Source of the DNA: Acidobacterium capsulatum ATCC 51196
GTDB taxonomy: Bacteria > Acidobacteriota > Terriglobia > Terriglobales > Acidobacteriaceae
DNA length: 64,000 nt
NCBI RefSeq assembly: GCF_000022565.1
Contig: NC_012483.1
Coordinates: forward strand, 1,488,001 to 1,552,000
Direction: 5' to 3'
Shown: piece by piece, positions 35,886-44,544 of the stretch
Layout: each line of letters starts with the position of its first letter
Position numbering within the stretch: the first letter of the stretch is position 1
The notes under the pieces: model-generated
Told to the model about the DNA's origin: nothing
Database searches by the model: none
Seen by the model: the letters and a program-made list of their open reading frames with translations, nothing else
Position numbers and translations under genes: made by a program

Positions 35886-37277
35886 TCAGGAATGAACCCG
35901 CATCGCGACAATTTCGCCGTGCGGAGCGTCGGCTTCCAGCGTGTCGCAACGAACCAGAATCTCAAAGGGCCGCAGCGAACCATCTGGCATGAGTGCCCGC
36001 TTGATCCAATGATCCAGATCAGAATCCTGCATCAGGATGTTGGCCGCCGCCTGCGTGCCCGCCATACTAAGCCCCTGGATGAGCAACACGTGGCCGGAAG
36101 CATTCAGGTTGGGCAGATAATCGATCACGCTATACGTAAGATGGTGCGAAGTCCCCGCGAGATTGCGATATACCGCCTCTTCACCGGCCGCAGGACGTTC
36201 ATTGGCAATGTAGGACTCGTTCACAGAGGAGCCGAACGTCGGACGAAAATTGAGCTGATTCTCAAAGAGCGAAACCCAGGGATCGGAATGCACCGAACCG
36301 AGAAGGATGACATTGAATTCGCGAAAATCCTTGAGGCTCAGAAAGCGCGGATACCGAACAAAACAGCGGTCCGGCTGATAAAGCCTCATTCGGCTGAGGC
36401 CCAGGATGATATCCAGTGATACCAGGCTCGTGTAGTGCTGGCTCTGCAGGTCGTTCAGGCTGCCATCGTCTCGCCCGGCGGTCACCGGCGCCCCCGCCAG
36501 ATAATGGGCAAGCGTCATTGGCCGATGGGTCAGATTTTCGAGCACACCGATACCGCTATCCGCCGGAACAATGAGCGTATTTCTATCCTGCTGAAACATC
36601 TCACGCCACACCAGCAGCGCAGCAGCGGGGGGCGTCCTGCCCGGGGCGGCGGACAAGCCCTGAAACCCGTTGGGGGCAAAGATCAGAAAAGCGGCCAGGC
36701 AGAAGAACGCGCCCGCTAGAAATGCCAGCGGAAGCCGCAGGCGCGTCAGGAGACGGACACTCGTCCCTATATATGGCAAGGCGGCCGGCGGCGGCTCCGC
36801 TACCTCCCGGTCAGTGGCTTTCGCTGTTTCTTGAGGGTCAGTGTCGCAACTATCTCCTGCATCACTCTCTACCTTTTGCGGTTGAAGGATCTCAAAAAAG
36901 GGAATGTAACCTCCGCGCGGGATGGTGAGACGGAACGGCTCCGCAGCGCCCTCTAGCTGGAAGTAGTCCTCGATGCGCTTGCGAAGGATGCGCGCGTAGT
37001 TTCGAACCACATTGTCTTCGGCAGGGTTGTAATTCTCGGGGCGGTGAAATACTTCCACACCGATGCGCGTTTCACTGATCAGGTGCTCGCGTCCGCTGAG
37101 CTGCAGACGGCATACATAGAGGAGAAAGCGCGGAAGAAACGCCGACTTCCGAAAGCTCTTACTGCCGGCGATCCTGAGCGCAAGCTGCCACTCCGGACAC
37201 TCGTCAAGATCAGAGCCGGAGAGCTCCAGCTCACCTTCACGATCGGAGTCGGTTGGAATGCGGTGGGGAGCCGACAT
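35886..37277 (-). CDS. Membrane-anchored winged-helix regulator (acidobacterial type)
   Basis: A 463-residue one-component regulator. The N-terminal domain (about 30-125; SKSFRKSAFLPRFLLYVC, EDNVVRNYARILRKRIEDYF, PRGGYIPFFE) is a DNA-binding-like module found in many Acidobacteriota proteins. A proline-rich linker, a single transmembrane helix (about 183-201) and a periplasmic C-terminal domain (about 210-463) follow, as in ToxR/CadC-type proteins. It is divergent from a TonB receptor and PI-PLC-like gene, so it likely senses a periplasmic signal and controls them. Ligand unknown. Confidence 0.65.
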   Translation of the reverse strand: MSAPHRIPTDSDREGELELSGSDLDECPEWQLALRIAGSKSFRKSAFLPRFLLYVCRLQLSGREHLISETRIGVEVFHRPENYNPAEDNVVRNYARILRKRIEDYFQLEGAAEPFRLTIPRGGYIPFFEILQPQKVESDAGDSCDTDPQETAKATDREVAEPPPAALPYIGTSVRLLTRLRLPLAFLAGAFFCLAAFLIFAPNGFQGLSAAPGRTPPAAALLVWREMFQQDRNTLIVPADSGIGVLENLTHRPMTLAHYLAGAPVTAGRDDGSLNDLQSQHYTSLVSLDIILGLSRMRLYQPDRCFVRYPRFLSLKDFREFNVILLGSVHSDPWVSLFENQLNFRPTFGSSVNESYIANERPAAGEEAVYRNLAGTSHHLTYSVIDYLPNLNASGHVLLIQGLSMAGTQAAANILMQDSDLDHWIKRALMPDGSLRPFEILVRCDTLEADAPHGEIVAMRVHS

Positions 37278-37477
37278 GACGAAATGGTAACGATCTTAAG
37301 TGAAAATTAAGTAAACAGCTCCACCCATCGATGCGCTACCTCGTTGAAAAATAGGAGGTGTAAAGCATGTGGAGGCCACCTGCGCCCACAGTGTATCCCC
37401 CTTCCCGCCCCATCTCTCACGAGACAAGATCAGGCCATACCCCACAATAACGCTCCTTACCAGGGAGAGAGGTCTGA

Positions 37478-40400
37478 ATGATGAAACCGCATGTCTCGTC
37501 TGCTGCCCCTCGCAGCGGAACGGATTTGGCAAGTTGCTTCCGGAGGATTGCATTTGGTCTGCTGCTGCTGCTCGCCATTTGCCAGACGCTACCCGCCTTC
37601 GCACAGTTTGAAACCGCAACGGTGCTCGGCTATGTCCGCGACAGCACCGGAGCACCTATCGTCGGCAGCAAGGTAGAGCTCATCAACGTCTCCACAGGTA
37701 CGTCGACGACCGTAACGACAAACGGCCGCGGTCAATACCAGTTCACCGACGTCCATGTGGGCTCATACAAGATCGACGCCAACGCCAGGGGATTCCAGGA
37801 AACGGCAACTGAGGCGTTCCATGTCACGGTCAATGCGCGCCAGCGCGTGGACGTTTCCCTGCAGCCGGGCAGCGCTACCCAGACCGTGGTGGTATCTGGC
37901 GCCGCCACTGCTCTGCAGACCGACAGCAGCGATACGGGAACGATCATCCCTAAAACTGCCGTGCGGAACCTGCCGCTCAATGGCCGCTCCTACGCCGACC
38001 TTGCCACTCTGGTTCCGGGCGTGCGCCGCAACAACCTGGAAGATCAGAGCGTGACCAGCCGCGATGCGTCTTTCAACGTGAACGGCCAGCGCTCGGAGTT
38101 CAACAACTTTCTGCTCGACGGTCTGGATAACAACGCCTACGGGACTTCGAACCAGGGCTTTTCCAACGAGGCCATTCAGCCTTCGCCGGACGCGATCAGC
38201 GAATTCAGCGTGGCGACCAACAATTACAGCGCCGAATACGGGCGCGCTTCCGGTGCGGTCATCAATGTGTCGCTCAACAGCGGCACCAACCAGCTTCACG
38301 GCAGAATCTGGGAATACTACCGCAACACCATTCTGAACGCCGACGGTCCCTTTCTGCCGCCGGTGAACGTTCTGACAGGCAAGCGCCAGGTTCCGGTGTT
38401 GAACCGCAATCAGTTTGGCGGAGCCATCGGCGGCCCGATCGTCAAAGACAAGCTCTTCTTTTTCGCCGACTACGAGGGCAACCGTCAGGTGCAGGGCCAG
38501 TACACGGCAGCCACGGTTCCCACGGCACTGCAGCGTCAGGGCGTTTTTGTCGACTCCAAGGGCAAGCCTGTTCCGCTGCGCAATCCCGTGACGGGCGCGG
38601 TGTACGCCAACGGCGTTGTGCCCCAGAGTGACTGGACTCCGCTGGCAAAGCTGGTCATCAATGCCCTGCCTGCTCCCAATGTGGCCAACAGCTTCTCTGA
38701 TAACTACGTATCGCTGCCCAAGGCGAGCACGGTAGACAACAAGGGCGATGTGCGCATTGACTATTTCCGCGGCCCGCGCACCTCGCTTTTTGGCACGTTC
38801 AGCCAGCACCACGACGACATCATCGACGCCACCTCAATCCCAGGTATGGCAGGCGGTGGTGGCAACGGCACCATTCACATCTATAACAAGCAGGTAGCAG
38901 CCGGTCTCACCCACGCTTTCAACCAGAACCAGGTGCTCGATGCTCGTATCGGCTTCACCTGGACGCAGGGCGGCAAGAGCCCCTACCTGGCCGGCCAGGA
39001 AAGCCTGAATGAACAGGCCGGCATTCCGGGTCTGCCCACCGACAAGGCAATCATCCGGGCGCTCAGCTCAGAAAATGTCAAAGACTACACCTCGTGGGGC
39101 GCTCAGGGATCGAATCCTCAGTTTCAGAATCCCTTTGTCATAGATCCTAAAGTGAACTATACCTTCCTGCATGGTCCCAACAGCTTCAAGTTCGGATGGG
39201 AGATGCTCTCGATCAACACCGAAGTCGACGACTTCAACCCCGTGTACGGTTCCGAGTCATTCAGCGGTGGCTTCAGCCAGCATGGCGGCGGTACCTCTGA
39301 CATCGGCGATGCCGAAGCGGCATATCTTACGGACTTTCTCACCGGCGCTCGGGATACCTATCAGCTCAACAACTATCGCATCGTGAACTATCACCAGTTC
39401 ATGAACTTCTTCTATGCGCAGGACGACCTGCACCTCACACCGAAGCTTACGGTGAACGCCGGACTTCGCTATGAGCTCGCGACGCCCCAATACGTCAGCG
39501 GAAATCACCTTGCAAACTTCGATCCCACGACTAACACACTGATCCAGGCCAGCTCGGGTTCACTCTACAAACGTGCGCTCGTAAACATGCCGACGAACGA
39601 TTTTGCTCCGCGCATCGGCTTTGCGTGGCAGATCGATCCAAAGACGGTCATTCGCTCTGCCTATGGCATCAGCTATGACCAGTTCAATCGTGAAGGCGGA
39701 GAAAACCTGCTGGCCTACAACGGTCCGTACATCGTCAATTCCTCGATTACCCAGGTGGCGCCCTACGCGCCGGCCAGCGCAGGCACTCCTCAGCCTCTCT
39801 GCACCGGTCAGAACTTCAGCAACTGCTTCCGCACCGTCGCCCAGGGCTACCCGACCAACTTCGCCAGCGCGCAGAACTTCAGCACGCTTCTCGCGCAGAC
39901 CCGCTACATCCCCAAGAACATTCCTACGGGTTACGTGCAGTCCTGGCATCTGGATGTTCAGCGTCAGCTCAACAAGAACACCGTCTTCACCATCTCCTAC
40001 GTGGGCTCGCATGGCGTGCATATCTGGGTTCTGGCCGACTATAACCAGGCGGTGCCCAACCAGCCCGGACAAGCTCTCAGCCTTCAGGCTCGCCGTCCGA
40101 TCTCGGCTTTCACCGGCATCGAAGAGTCGGTTCCTTACGGCTTCCTGCGCTACAACGCGCTGCAGACCCGCCTGGAACACCACTTCTCCAAGGGGCTGTA
40201 TCTGCTCAACTCCTTCACCTGGTCGCGTGCCATCGACAATGCTTCCGGCCATCTCGATACACCGAACGGGGACAATTCACGCGTCAACCTGGCAAATCTG
40301 AAAGGCGAAATCGGCCAATCGGCTTATAACCAGCCGCTGAATGAAACGCTGTCCCTGGTCTGGGATCTTCCCTTCGGCCGCGGCCAGATGTTTGGCGGCA

Positions 40401-40900
40401 ATTTGCCGCGCGCCGCCGACCTGGTGCTCGGCAATTGGGAGCTGACTGCCATCAATACCGACACGAGCGGGCAGCCCGTCAACCTGCACTATGACGAATC
40501 CGCAGCCTATGACATCAGCGATCTGCTCACGTATCGCCCAAATGTCAGCGGCAACCCCGTCAATCCATCTTCAAAGCGCGTGAAAACCAGCACGGCACTG
40601 GACGGCTTCCTCAACCCCGATGCCGTTTCGATTCCAACCGATGTGAGCCAACCCTACGGCAACGCCGGCCGCAACTCGGTGCGCGGCATGCCGTTCAACG
40701 AACTCGATCTCGGCCTGCACAAGAGCTTCCATCTCTGGAGCAGGCGCTCTCTGCTCGACATTCGCGGAGAAGCGTTCAACACGCTGAACCACGTGAACTA
40801 TGAAGCTCCCAACTCGGACCGCTCCAGCGGCTCCTTCGGCAACATCACTTCGGCTTATCCTCCGCGCCAGTTGCAGGTTGCGGCCAAGCTGATCTTCTAA
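37478..40900 (+). CDS. TonB-dependent receptor, Oar-like
   Basis: A 1140-residue outer-membrane receptor. Signal peptide (about 25-45, ending LPAFAQF), carboxypeptidase-regulatory-like domain (about 48-135), plug with LPLNGRSYADLATLVPGV, LDGLDNNAYG and EYGRASGAVINVS, then a beta-barrel ending LQVAAKLIF. GAGAGG lies 5 bases before the ATG. It is followed by a terminator and a secreted phospholipase-like gene; the divergent membrane regulator probably controls it. Substrate unknown, possibly a lipid-derived or glycan ligand. Confidence 0.93.
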   Translation: MMKPHVSSAAPRSGTDLASCFRRIAFGLLLLLAICQTLPAFAQFETATVLGYVRDSTGAPIVGSKVELINVSTGTSTTVTTNGRGQYQFTDVHVGSYKIDANARGFQETATEAFHVTVNARQRVDVSLQPGSATQTVVVSGAATALQTDSSDTGTIIPKTAVRNLPLNGRSYADLATLVPGVRRNNLEDQSVTSRDASFNVNGQRSEFNNFLLDGLDNNAYGTSNQGFSNEAIQPSPDAISEFSVATNNYSAEYGRASGAVINVSLNSGTNQLHGRIWEYYRNTILNADGPFLPPVNVLTGKRQVPVLNRNQFGGAIGGPIVKDKLFFFADYEGNRQVQGQYTAATVPTALQRQGVFVDSKGKPVPLRNPVTGAVYANGVVPQSDWTPLAKLVINALPAPNVANSFSDNYVSLPKASTVDNKGDVRIDYFRGPRTSLFGTFSQHHDDIIDATSIPGMAGGGGNGTIHIYNKQVAAGLTHAFNQNQVLDARIGFTWTQGGKSPYLAGQESLNEQAGIPGLPTDKAIIRALSSENVKDYTSWGAQGSNPQFQNPFVIDPKVNYTFLHGPNSFKFGWEMLSINTEVDDFNPVYGSESFSGGFSQHGGGTSDIGDAEAAYLTDFLTGARDTYQLNNYRIVNYHQFMNFFYAQDDLHLTPKLTVNAGLRYELATPQYVSGNHLANFDPTTNTLIQASSGSLYKRALVNMPTNDFAPRIGFAWQIDPKTVIRSAYGISYDQFNREGGENLLAYNGPYIVNSSITQVAPYAPASAGTPQPLCTGQNFSNCFRTVAQGYPTNFASAQNFSTLLAQTRYIPKNIPTGYVQSWHLDVQRQLNKNTVFTISYVGSHGVHIWVLADYNQAVPNQPGQALSLQARRPISAFTGIEESVPYGFLRYNALQTRLEHHFSKGLYLLNSFTWSRAIDNASGHLDTPNGDNSRVNLANLKGEIGQSAYNQPLNETLSLVWDLPFGRGQMFGGNLPRAADLVLGNWELTAINTDTSGQPVNLHYDESAAYDISDLLTYRPNVSGNPVNPSSKRVKTSTALDGFLNPDAVSIPTDVSQPYGNAGRNSVRGMPFNELDLGLHKSFHLWSRRSLLDIRGEAFNTLNHVNYEAPNSDRSSGSFGNITSAYPPRQLQVAAKLIF

Positions 40901-40918
40901 CCGCCCGCGCAGGGCAAC

Positions 40919-40958
40919 GAAGGGAGCGTTCGCTTGCAAACGCTCCCTTCGCACTTTT
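40919..40958 (+). terminator. Rho-independent terminator
   Basis: GAAGGGAGCGTT (40919-40930) pairs perfectly with AACGCTCCCTTC (40939-40950), followed by GCACTTTT. It lies between the TonB receptor and the PI-PLC-like gene, so the latter may be partly separated or attenuated. Confidence 0.85.
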
Positions 40959-40990
40959 AGTTCGCCGATCAAAAACTCAAGGAGCTTGCA

Positions 40991-42175
40991 GTGAAGAAGG
41001 GAAAAATGACTGTGCCAGGGAAATCAGAAAAAGCACTTCGCCAGATGCGCGCCATCGCGCTCTGTCTTGCCGCCGTGGTGCCCGGAATGGCGCGCACAGC
41101 GATGGCGCAGACAGACGCACAGGTCCGCATCAACCAGATCCAGGTGATTGGCACGCACAACAGCTACCATGCCGGCTTCGGGCCCAGCGCGACCAAGCTG
41201 TGGAAGAAGATGAATCCGCGCGCCTACGCCGCTCTCAACTATCGCCACCCAAAGCTGGCAGTACAACTGAACGCAGGAGTGCGGCAGATTGAAATCGACG
41301 TCTTCGCCGACCCCAAGGGCGGAATGTACGCGCATCCTTACGGAAAAACGCTCATTGCGCAGGCAGGACTGCCCGCGGATCCGCCCTTCGATCCCCACCA
41401 CGTGATGGAAAAGCCGGGATTCAAAGTGCTGCACGTGCAAGACGTGGACTATCGCAGCAACTGCGAGCCGTTTACGGAGTGCCTGAAAGAAGTCCGTCGC
41501 TGGTCACACCAGCATCCCCGCCATCTGCCCGTCTTCATCCTTGTGGAGACCAAGGAACATAAGCTGAAGCATGTTGGCTTTCCGACCGTCACCCCGCTCC
41601 CCTTCACCACCGATGTGCTGAACAACCTGGACCGGGCGATTCTCTCGGTCTTCCCCCGGCGTGAAATTATTACTCCAGACGATGTTCGCGGCTCGTATGC
41701 CACGTTGAATGAGGCGGTGAAAGCGGACAACTGGCCCACCCTTGCAAAGGCGCGCGGTAAGGTAGTCTTTCTGCTTGACCAGAAGAGCGTCGGGCCGGCC
41801 TACCTGGCAGGACATCCTTCACTGCGCGGTCGCGTGCTCTTTACCAATGCCACGCCCGGCCAGCCGGACGCCGCATTCATTGAACAGAACAGTGCATCTG
41901 CCTCGCAAATCAATGCCCTCGTCAAACAGGGATACCTGATTCGCACTCGAACCGATGAACCGGGCAAGCAGGCTCCAGCCGACGATACCTCGCGGCGCGA
42001 CGAAGTACTTTCCAGTGGCGCCCAGATCCTCAGCACGGACTATCCGGCCTCGGAAAAGGCCGCGAGCGGCTACGAGGTAGAACTGCCGGGCAATGAAGCC
42101 GCCCGCTGCAATCCTGTTCTGAAGCCGAAGGGATGCATCAGTTCTGATCTCCCCGGCACCCGATCAGCTCATTAG
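40991..42175 (+). CDS. Ca-dependent phosphoinositide-specific phospholipase C-like protein, secreted
   Basis: A 394-residue protein starting at GTG 40991 with AAGGAG 6 bases upstream and a signal peptide (ending RTAMAQT). The TIM-barrel phospholipase signature is clear: H56 in IGTHNSYH, EIDVFADPKGG (metal ligands), H148 in VLHVQDVDY and VFILVETKEHK. This is the PI-PLC-C1 family, found in soil bacteria as secreted enzymes. Likely cleaves a phosphodiester head group of an inositol lipid or similar substrate outside the cell. It follows a TonB receptor gene after a terminator. Confidence 0.88.
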   Translation: MKKGKMTVPGKSEKALRQMRAIALCLAAVVPGMARTAMAQTDAQVRINQIQVIGTHNSYHAGFGPSATKLWKKMNPRAYAALNYRHPKLAVQLNAGVRQIEIDVFADPKGGMYAHPYGKTLIAQAGLPADPPFDPHHVMEKPGFKVLHVQDVDYRSNCEPFTECLKEVRRWSHQHPRHLPVFILVETKEHKLKHVGFPTVTPLPFTTDVLNNLDRAILSVFPRREIITPDDVRGSYATLNEAVKADNWPTLAKARGKVVFLLDQKSVGPAYLAGHPSLRGRVLFTNATPGQPDAAFIEQNSASASQINALVKQGYLIRTRTDEPGKQAPADDTSRRDEVLSSGAQILSTDYPASEKAASGYEVELPGNEAARCNPVLKPKGCISSDLPGTRSAH

Positions 42176-42195
42176 TCCGTAAAATTCTTCCTCAT

Positions 42196-42230
42196 CCGGC
42201 TCGCGGAGAGGGCTTCTCTCTGTGAGCCGG
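42196..42230 (+). terminator. Hairpin after the phospholipase-like gene
   Basis: Arms 42196-42210 and 42216-42230 form a 15-pair stem with two G-T wobbles. Followed by CTTGTT, a weak T-run. Confidence 0.5.
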
Positions 42231-42250
42231 CTTGTTGGGTAACTCCGCAC

Positions 42251-42457
42251 CTCAGGCATGCCAAGGCGGACACGATCGCCAACCAGTACGTACAGGAACT
42301 GCCGGAGAGCGTGGTGGCGATGGTCGGAGCGGCCTACGAGAAACTGCGGAAAGGAGAGGAGGAGAAGGCGCATCCTGAAACGGATTCCGAATGCGGAACG
42401 GAGATTTTGCTGCCAATTGCTACCAGTCCGCCGGGAAGCCTGCCTCTAACTTGTTGA
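42251..42457 (+). pseudogene. C-terminal remnant of a tyrosine recombinase/integrase
   Basis: A frame ending at TGA 42455-42457 reads LRHAKADTIANQYVQELPES, the signature of the end of phage-type integrases: conserved His followed about 10 residues later by the catalytic Tyr. There is no start codon and the N-terminal several hundred residues are missing. It abuts a tRNA-Val 3' half, the classical position of an integrase relative to an attachment site. A broken mobile element. Confidence 0.75.
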
Positions 42458-42462
42458 TTCTA

Positions 42463-42512
42463 TGGTGTGCGCAGCAGGATTCGAACTTACGACTTCCACC
42501 GTGTGAAGATGG
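42463..42512 (-). pseudogene. tRNA-Val (anticodon CAC) 3'-half fragment, att-like
   Basis: The minus strand reads from the anticodon stem CCATC, loop TTCACAC, GGTGG, variable AAGTC, T-arm GTAAG-TTCGAAT-CCTGC (one mismatch), acceptor strand TGCGCAC and ACCA. The D-arm and 5' acceptor half are absent. Fragments of this kind are left by integrase-mediated insertion at tRNA 3' ends. An integrase remnant ends 6 bases away. Confidence 0.75.
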
Positions 42513-42567
42513 CCGAGAAGCAGCCGGATCATGATTCTAAAAGGGTTATAGGTCGGCAGAGGAGGCA

Positions 42568-42620
42568 TAAACCGGCATTCTGGGCGCAATTTGCCACCAA
42601 AATGCCATCAACTTTTCATC
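42568..42620. repeat. Dispersed repeat, copy B
   Basis: Shares an identical 22-base block with 29929-29950 and a 20-base block with one difference from 29961-29980. The middle differs (11 versus 10 bases). Lies just beyond the integrase/tRNA remnant. Confidence 0.7.
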
Positions 42621-42630
42621 CTGCGAGCGA

Positions 42631-42660
42631 AGGGGCTGACTGTGGCGGATCAGCCCTTTT
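42631..42660 (+). terminator. Terminator-like hairpin
   Basis: AGGGGCTGA (42631-42639) pairs with TCAGCCCTT (42650-42658) with one G-T pair, followed by TT. It may belong to a deleted gene of the element scar. Confidence 0.45.
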
Positions 42661-43177
42661 CCAATGTCTGGAGACGCTATGAGGCGACGTCAAGTTCGCT
42701 CCCTACGGAAAGCAGGAGATTGCTGCCAGAGGGGTTCGTCATTAAAGGATGAATATCGGGATGCATTTTCTTTGTTCAGTCAGCCCAGAGAGCGCTTCTG
42801 ATCGGATTGGAAGGTGAAAACATGCCGCGGGCTCAACAGGAATCTTCGCGGCATTCAACTTTGGATGATGAGGACCGCTAGAAACTGATTCCACGAGACT
42901 TAAAGCGGCGCGGATCATAACGAGCCCCGTCGAGAATCAGTAAGATACAGAGCCCACTCACTAACCGCGCTCCAGATTGCGCCCTCGTCTCCGAAGACAA
43001 TCTGAGATGACGGGCAGGCCCGGCAAAGTCGAACCTCAGTCGATTTAGACACAGCACTCTCTTTGTGGGTGACGCGTCCACACCTTGCCAGCCGCCGCTT
43101 TAGCAGCGTTGCCCTTTGGATGACCTGCCCCGACTGCCGGAAGGGGCTACGCGCACCGCAGGCTTATTCGCCAGGAG
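42661..43177. other. Gap with no confident gene
   Basis: About 500 bases beyond the integration scar. An inverted repeat ATGCCGCG/CGCGGCAT (42822-42829 and 42847-42854) with a 17-base loop is present. A 67-codon minus frame (42878-43081) has no recognised family and no ribosome site. Confidence 0.5.
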
Positions 43178-43903
43178 CTACTTTACCTCGATGATGTCAG
43201 CCGTTATGACGTTGGGACTCATCGGAGCAGTGAGCCGTCCTGGCTTTCTGCATGATAGGGTCGTTTCAGTGAGCCTGCACGTCCGGACAACATACGGCTT
43301 CTTGCACGCTTCGCAAAGGCCCTGCCCGGAGGCCGACCAGAGCTCCATCTCTGACGGGGATTTCCGGTAAACCACGAGCTTGCCGTGGCCGACGAGCGGT
43401 AAGCCATCAACTTGGATTTTGCCAGCGGAGCGTCTGATGACTATGAAGCCTTGAGTTGCATCCGTCCATCCCGCTGTGAGACCCAGAACAAGCAGAGGCT
43501 GACCTGACTGATCGCAGACTCTACGAACACGGAACAGCCGCAGGCCATCTCCCCCCTTAATCAGAGCTGGAACATCGAACTTCTGGTTCCCGTTTGCATC
43601 TCTGATGGAGATTGTGGAGTCATATGCTCCGGCATCCGTAGGAACCTGTAATTCACGAACTGACACTGTAGCCGCCGCATCAAGTCGGAGCTGCACACGT
43701 AGGGTCATCTCGGGACCAGGACGCTGATTTTCATTTGGTAGCGTCAAGGGAAACGTCCTGCTCATTTCCGAGCATTTGCTGCCCCCATGATGCACCTTTT
43801 CTGGCAACTGCTGTGCAGACGCTCTCCGTAAGCCTGAACCACAGACCAACAGTGCGACTGCAACGCATATGGCACTCGGACCTGATCTTTTCATCCCGAA
43901 CAT
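43178..43903 (-). CDS. Secreted hypothetical protein
   Basis: A 241-residue protein. The ATG at 43903 is preferred because GGGGGTG lies 3 bases upstream. A signal peptide (ending RRASAQQ) precedes a Cys-containing mature part; DANGNQKFDVPALIKGGDGL and LVLGLTAGW are notable but I recognise no family. Four cysteines in the second half (CDQS, CEACKK, TCRL, LSCRK) could form disulfides. It lies next to a truncated gene and a mobile-element scar. Confidence 0.6.
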   Translation of the reverse strand: MFGMKRSGPSAICVAVALLVCGSGLRRASAQQLPEKVHHGGSKCSEMSRTFPLTLPNENQRPGPEMTLRVQLRLDAAATVSVRELQVPTDAGAYDSTISIRDANGNQKFDVPALIKGGDGLRLFRVRRVCDQSGQPLLVLGLTAGWTDATQGFIVIRRSAGKIQVDGLPLVGHGKLVVYRKSPSEMELWSASGQGLCEACKKPYVVRTCRLTETTLSCRKPGRLTAPMSPNVITADIIEVK

Positions 43904-43936
43904 GTTCACCCCCGGCACTCAATAGTCCTTTCCGGC

Positions 43937-44461
43937 TTAAGGCTGCGTCGTTTGTTCCTGAAGCCCGTTGTAGAACTTCATGAACAGATCAACGACCCCG
44001 CTAGGCTGACCGCTGAAACGCGTGTAAGTTGATCTAGGATCGTAGTCTGATGGCCTTCCGGCCCACTGGACAACGCCCAGGCCGCCGGTGATGTTGTGTT
44101 GCACGTTCATATTCGCGCGTCCGCCGGATAGCTGTAGAGGATTGATTGCTGGATTCTTAAAAGCAGGTTCCCCAGCGGCAGGAGGAGCAGCTCCCATGAG
44201 TGTTTCTTTGGTGGCAATGGAGGTCAGCAGTTCGGTTGTATTCGCCCCCAACCCAAGACCGACACCTCCCTGCTGAATCATTCCGATGTTCGCCCCCATG
44301 GTGCTCAACTGGGAACCCGAAAACGCATAGCCGGATACGTTTGACACAGTGGAAGAGGCGGACACTGAAGTGATCTTCCCTTGAGAATTGGAATCAACAG
44401 TAAACTTCGTCGAAACAAGCCGAGAACTAACCCTATAACTGGTATCGAAAAACCAGGCCCC
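43937..44461 (-). pseudogene. 5'-truncated hypothetical gene
   Basis: The reading frame is open and protein-like from a TGA at 44462-44464 down to the stop at 43937, but has no ATG in the upper part; the first usable start is GTG at 44365, giving 142 residues. Residues before it (AWFFDTSYRVSSRLVSTKF...) look as coding as those after, so the 5' end was probably deleted, just beside the terminator of the S53 gene. The product is Gly/Ser/Thr-rich, with no recognised family. It could still be translated from the GTG. Confidence 0.5.
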
Positions 44462-44500
44462 TCACTTTATCTGCGCGCGCACAATAGCGCAATGGAATAA

Positions 44501-44528
44501 AAAAGAGCAGCCCTTGGGCTGCTCTTTT
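44501..44528 (-). terminator. Rho-independent terminator of the S53 gene
   Basis: AAAAGAGCAGCCC (44501-44513) and GGGCTGCTCTTTT (44516-44528) form a perfect 13-bp palindrome; on the minus strand it is followed by more T. It lies 17 bases after the S53 stop codon. Confidence 0.9.
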
Positions 44529-44544
44529 GCCAGGAGGCAGACAA

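Noticed and set aside
37763-38812. 349-codon minus-strand frame
   Set aside because: Antisense to the plug and barrel of the TonB receptor at 37478-40900; no start signal or family.
42463-42512. Complete tRNA-Val gene
   Set aside because: Only the anticodon arm, T-arm and acceptor 3' strand are present; no D-arm or 5' acceptor strand follows, so it is a fragment.
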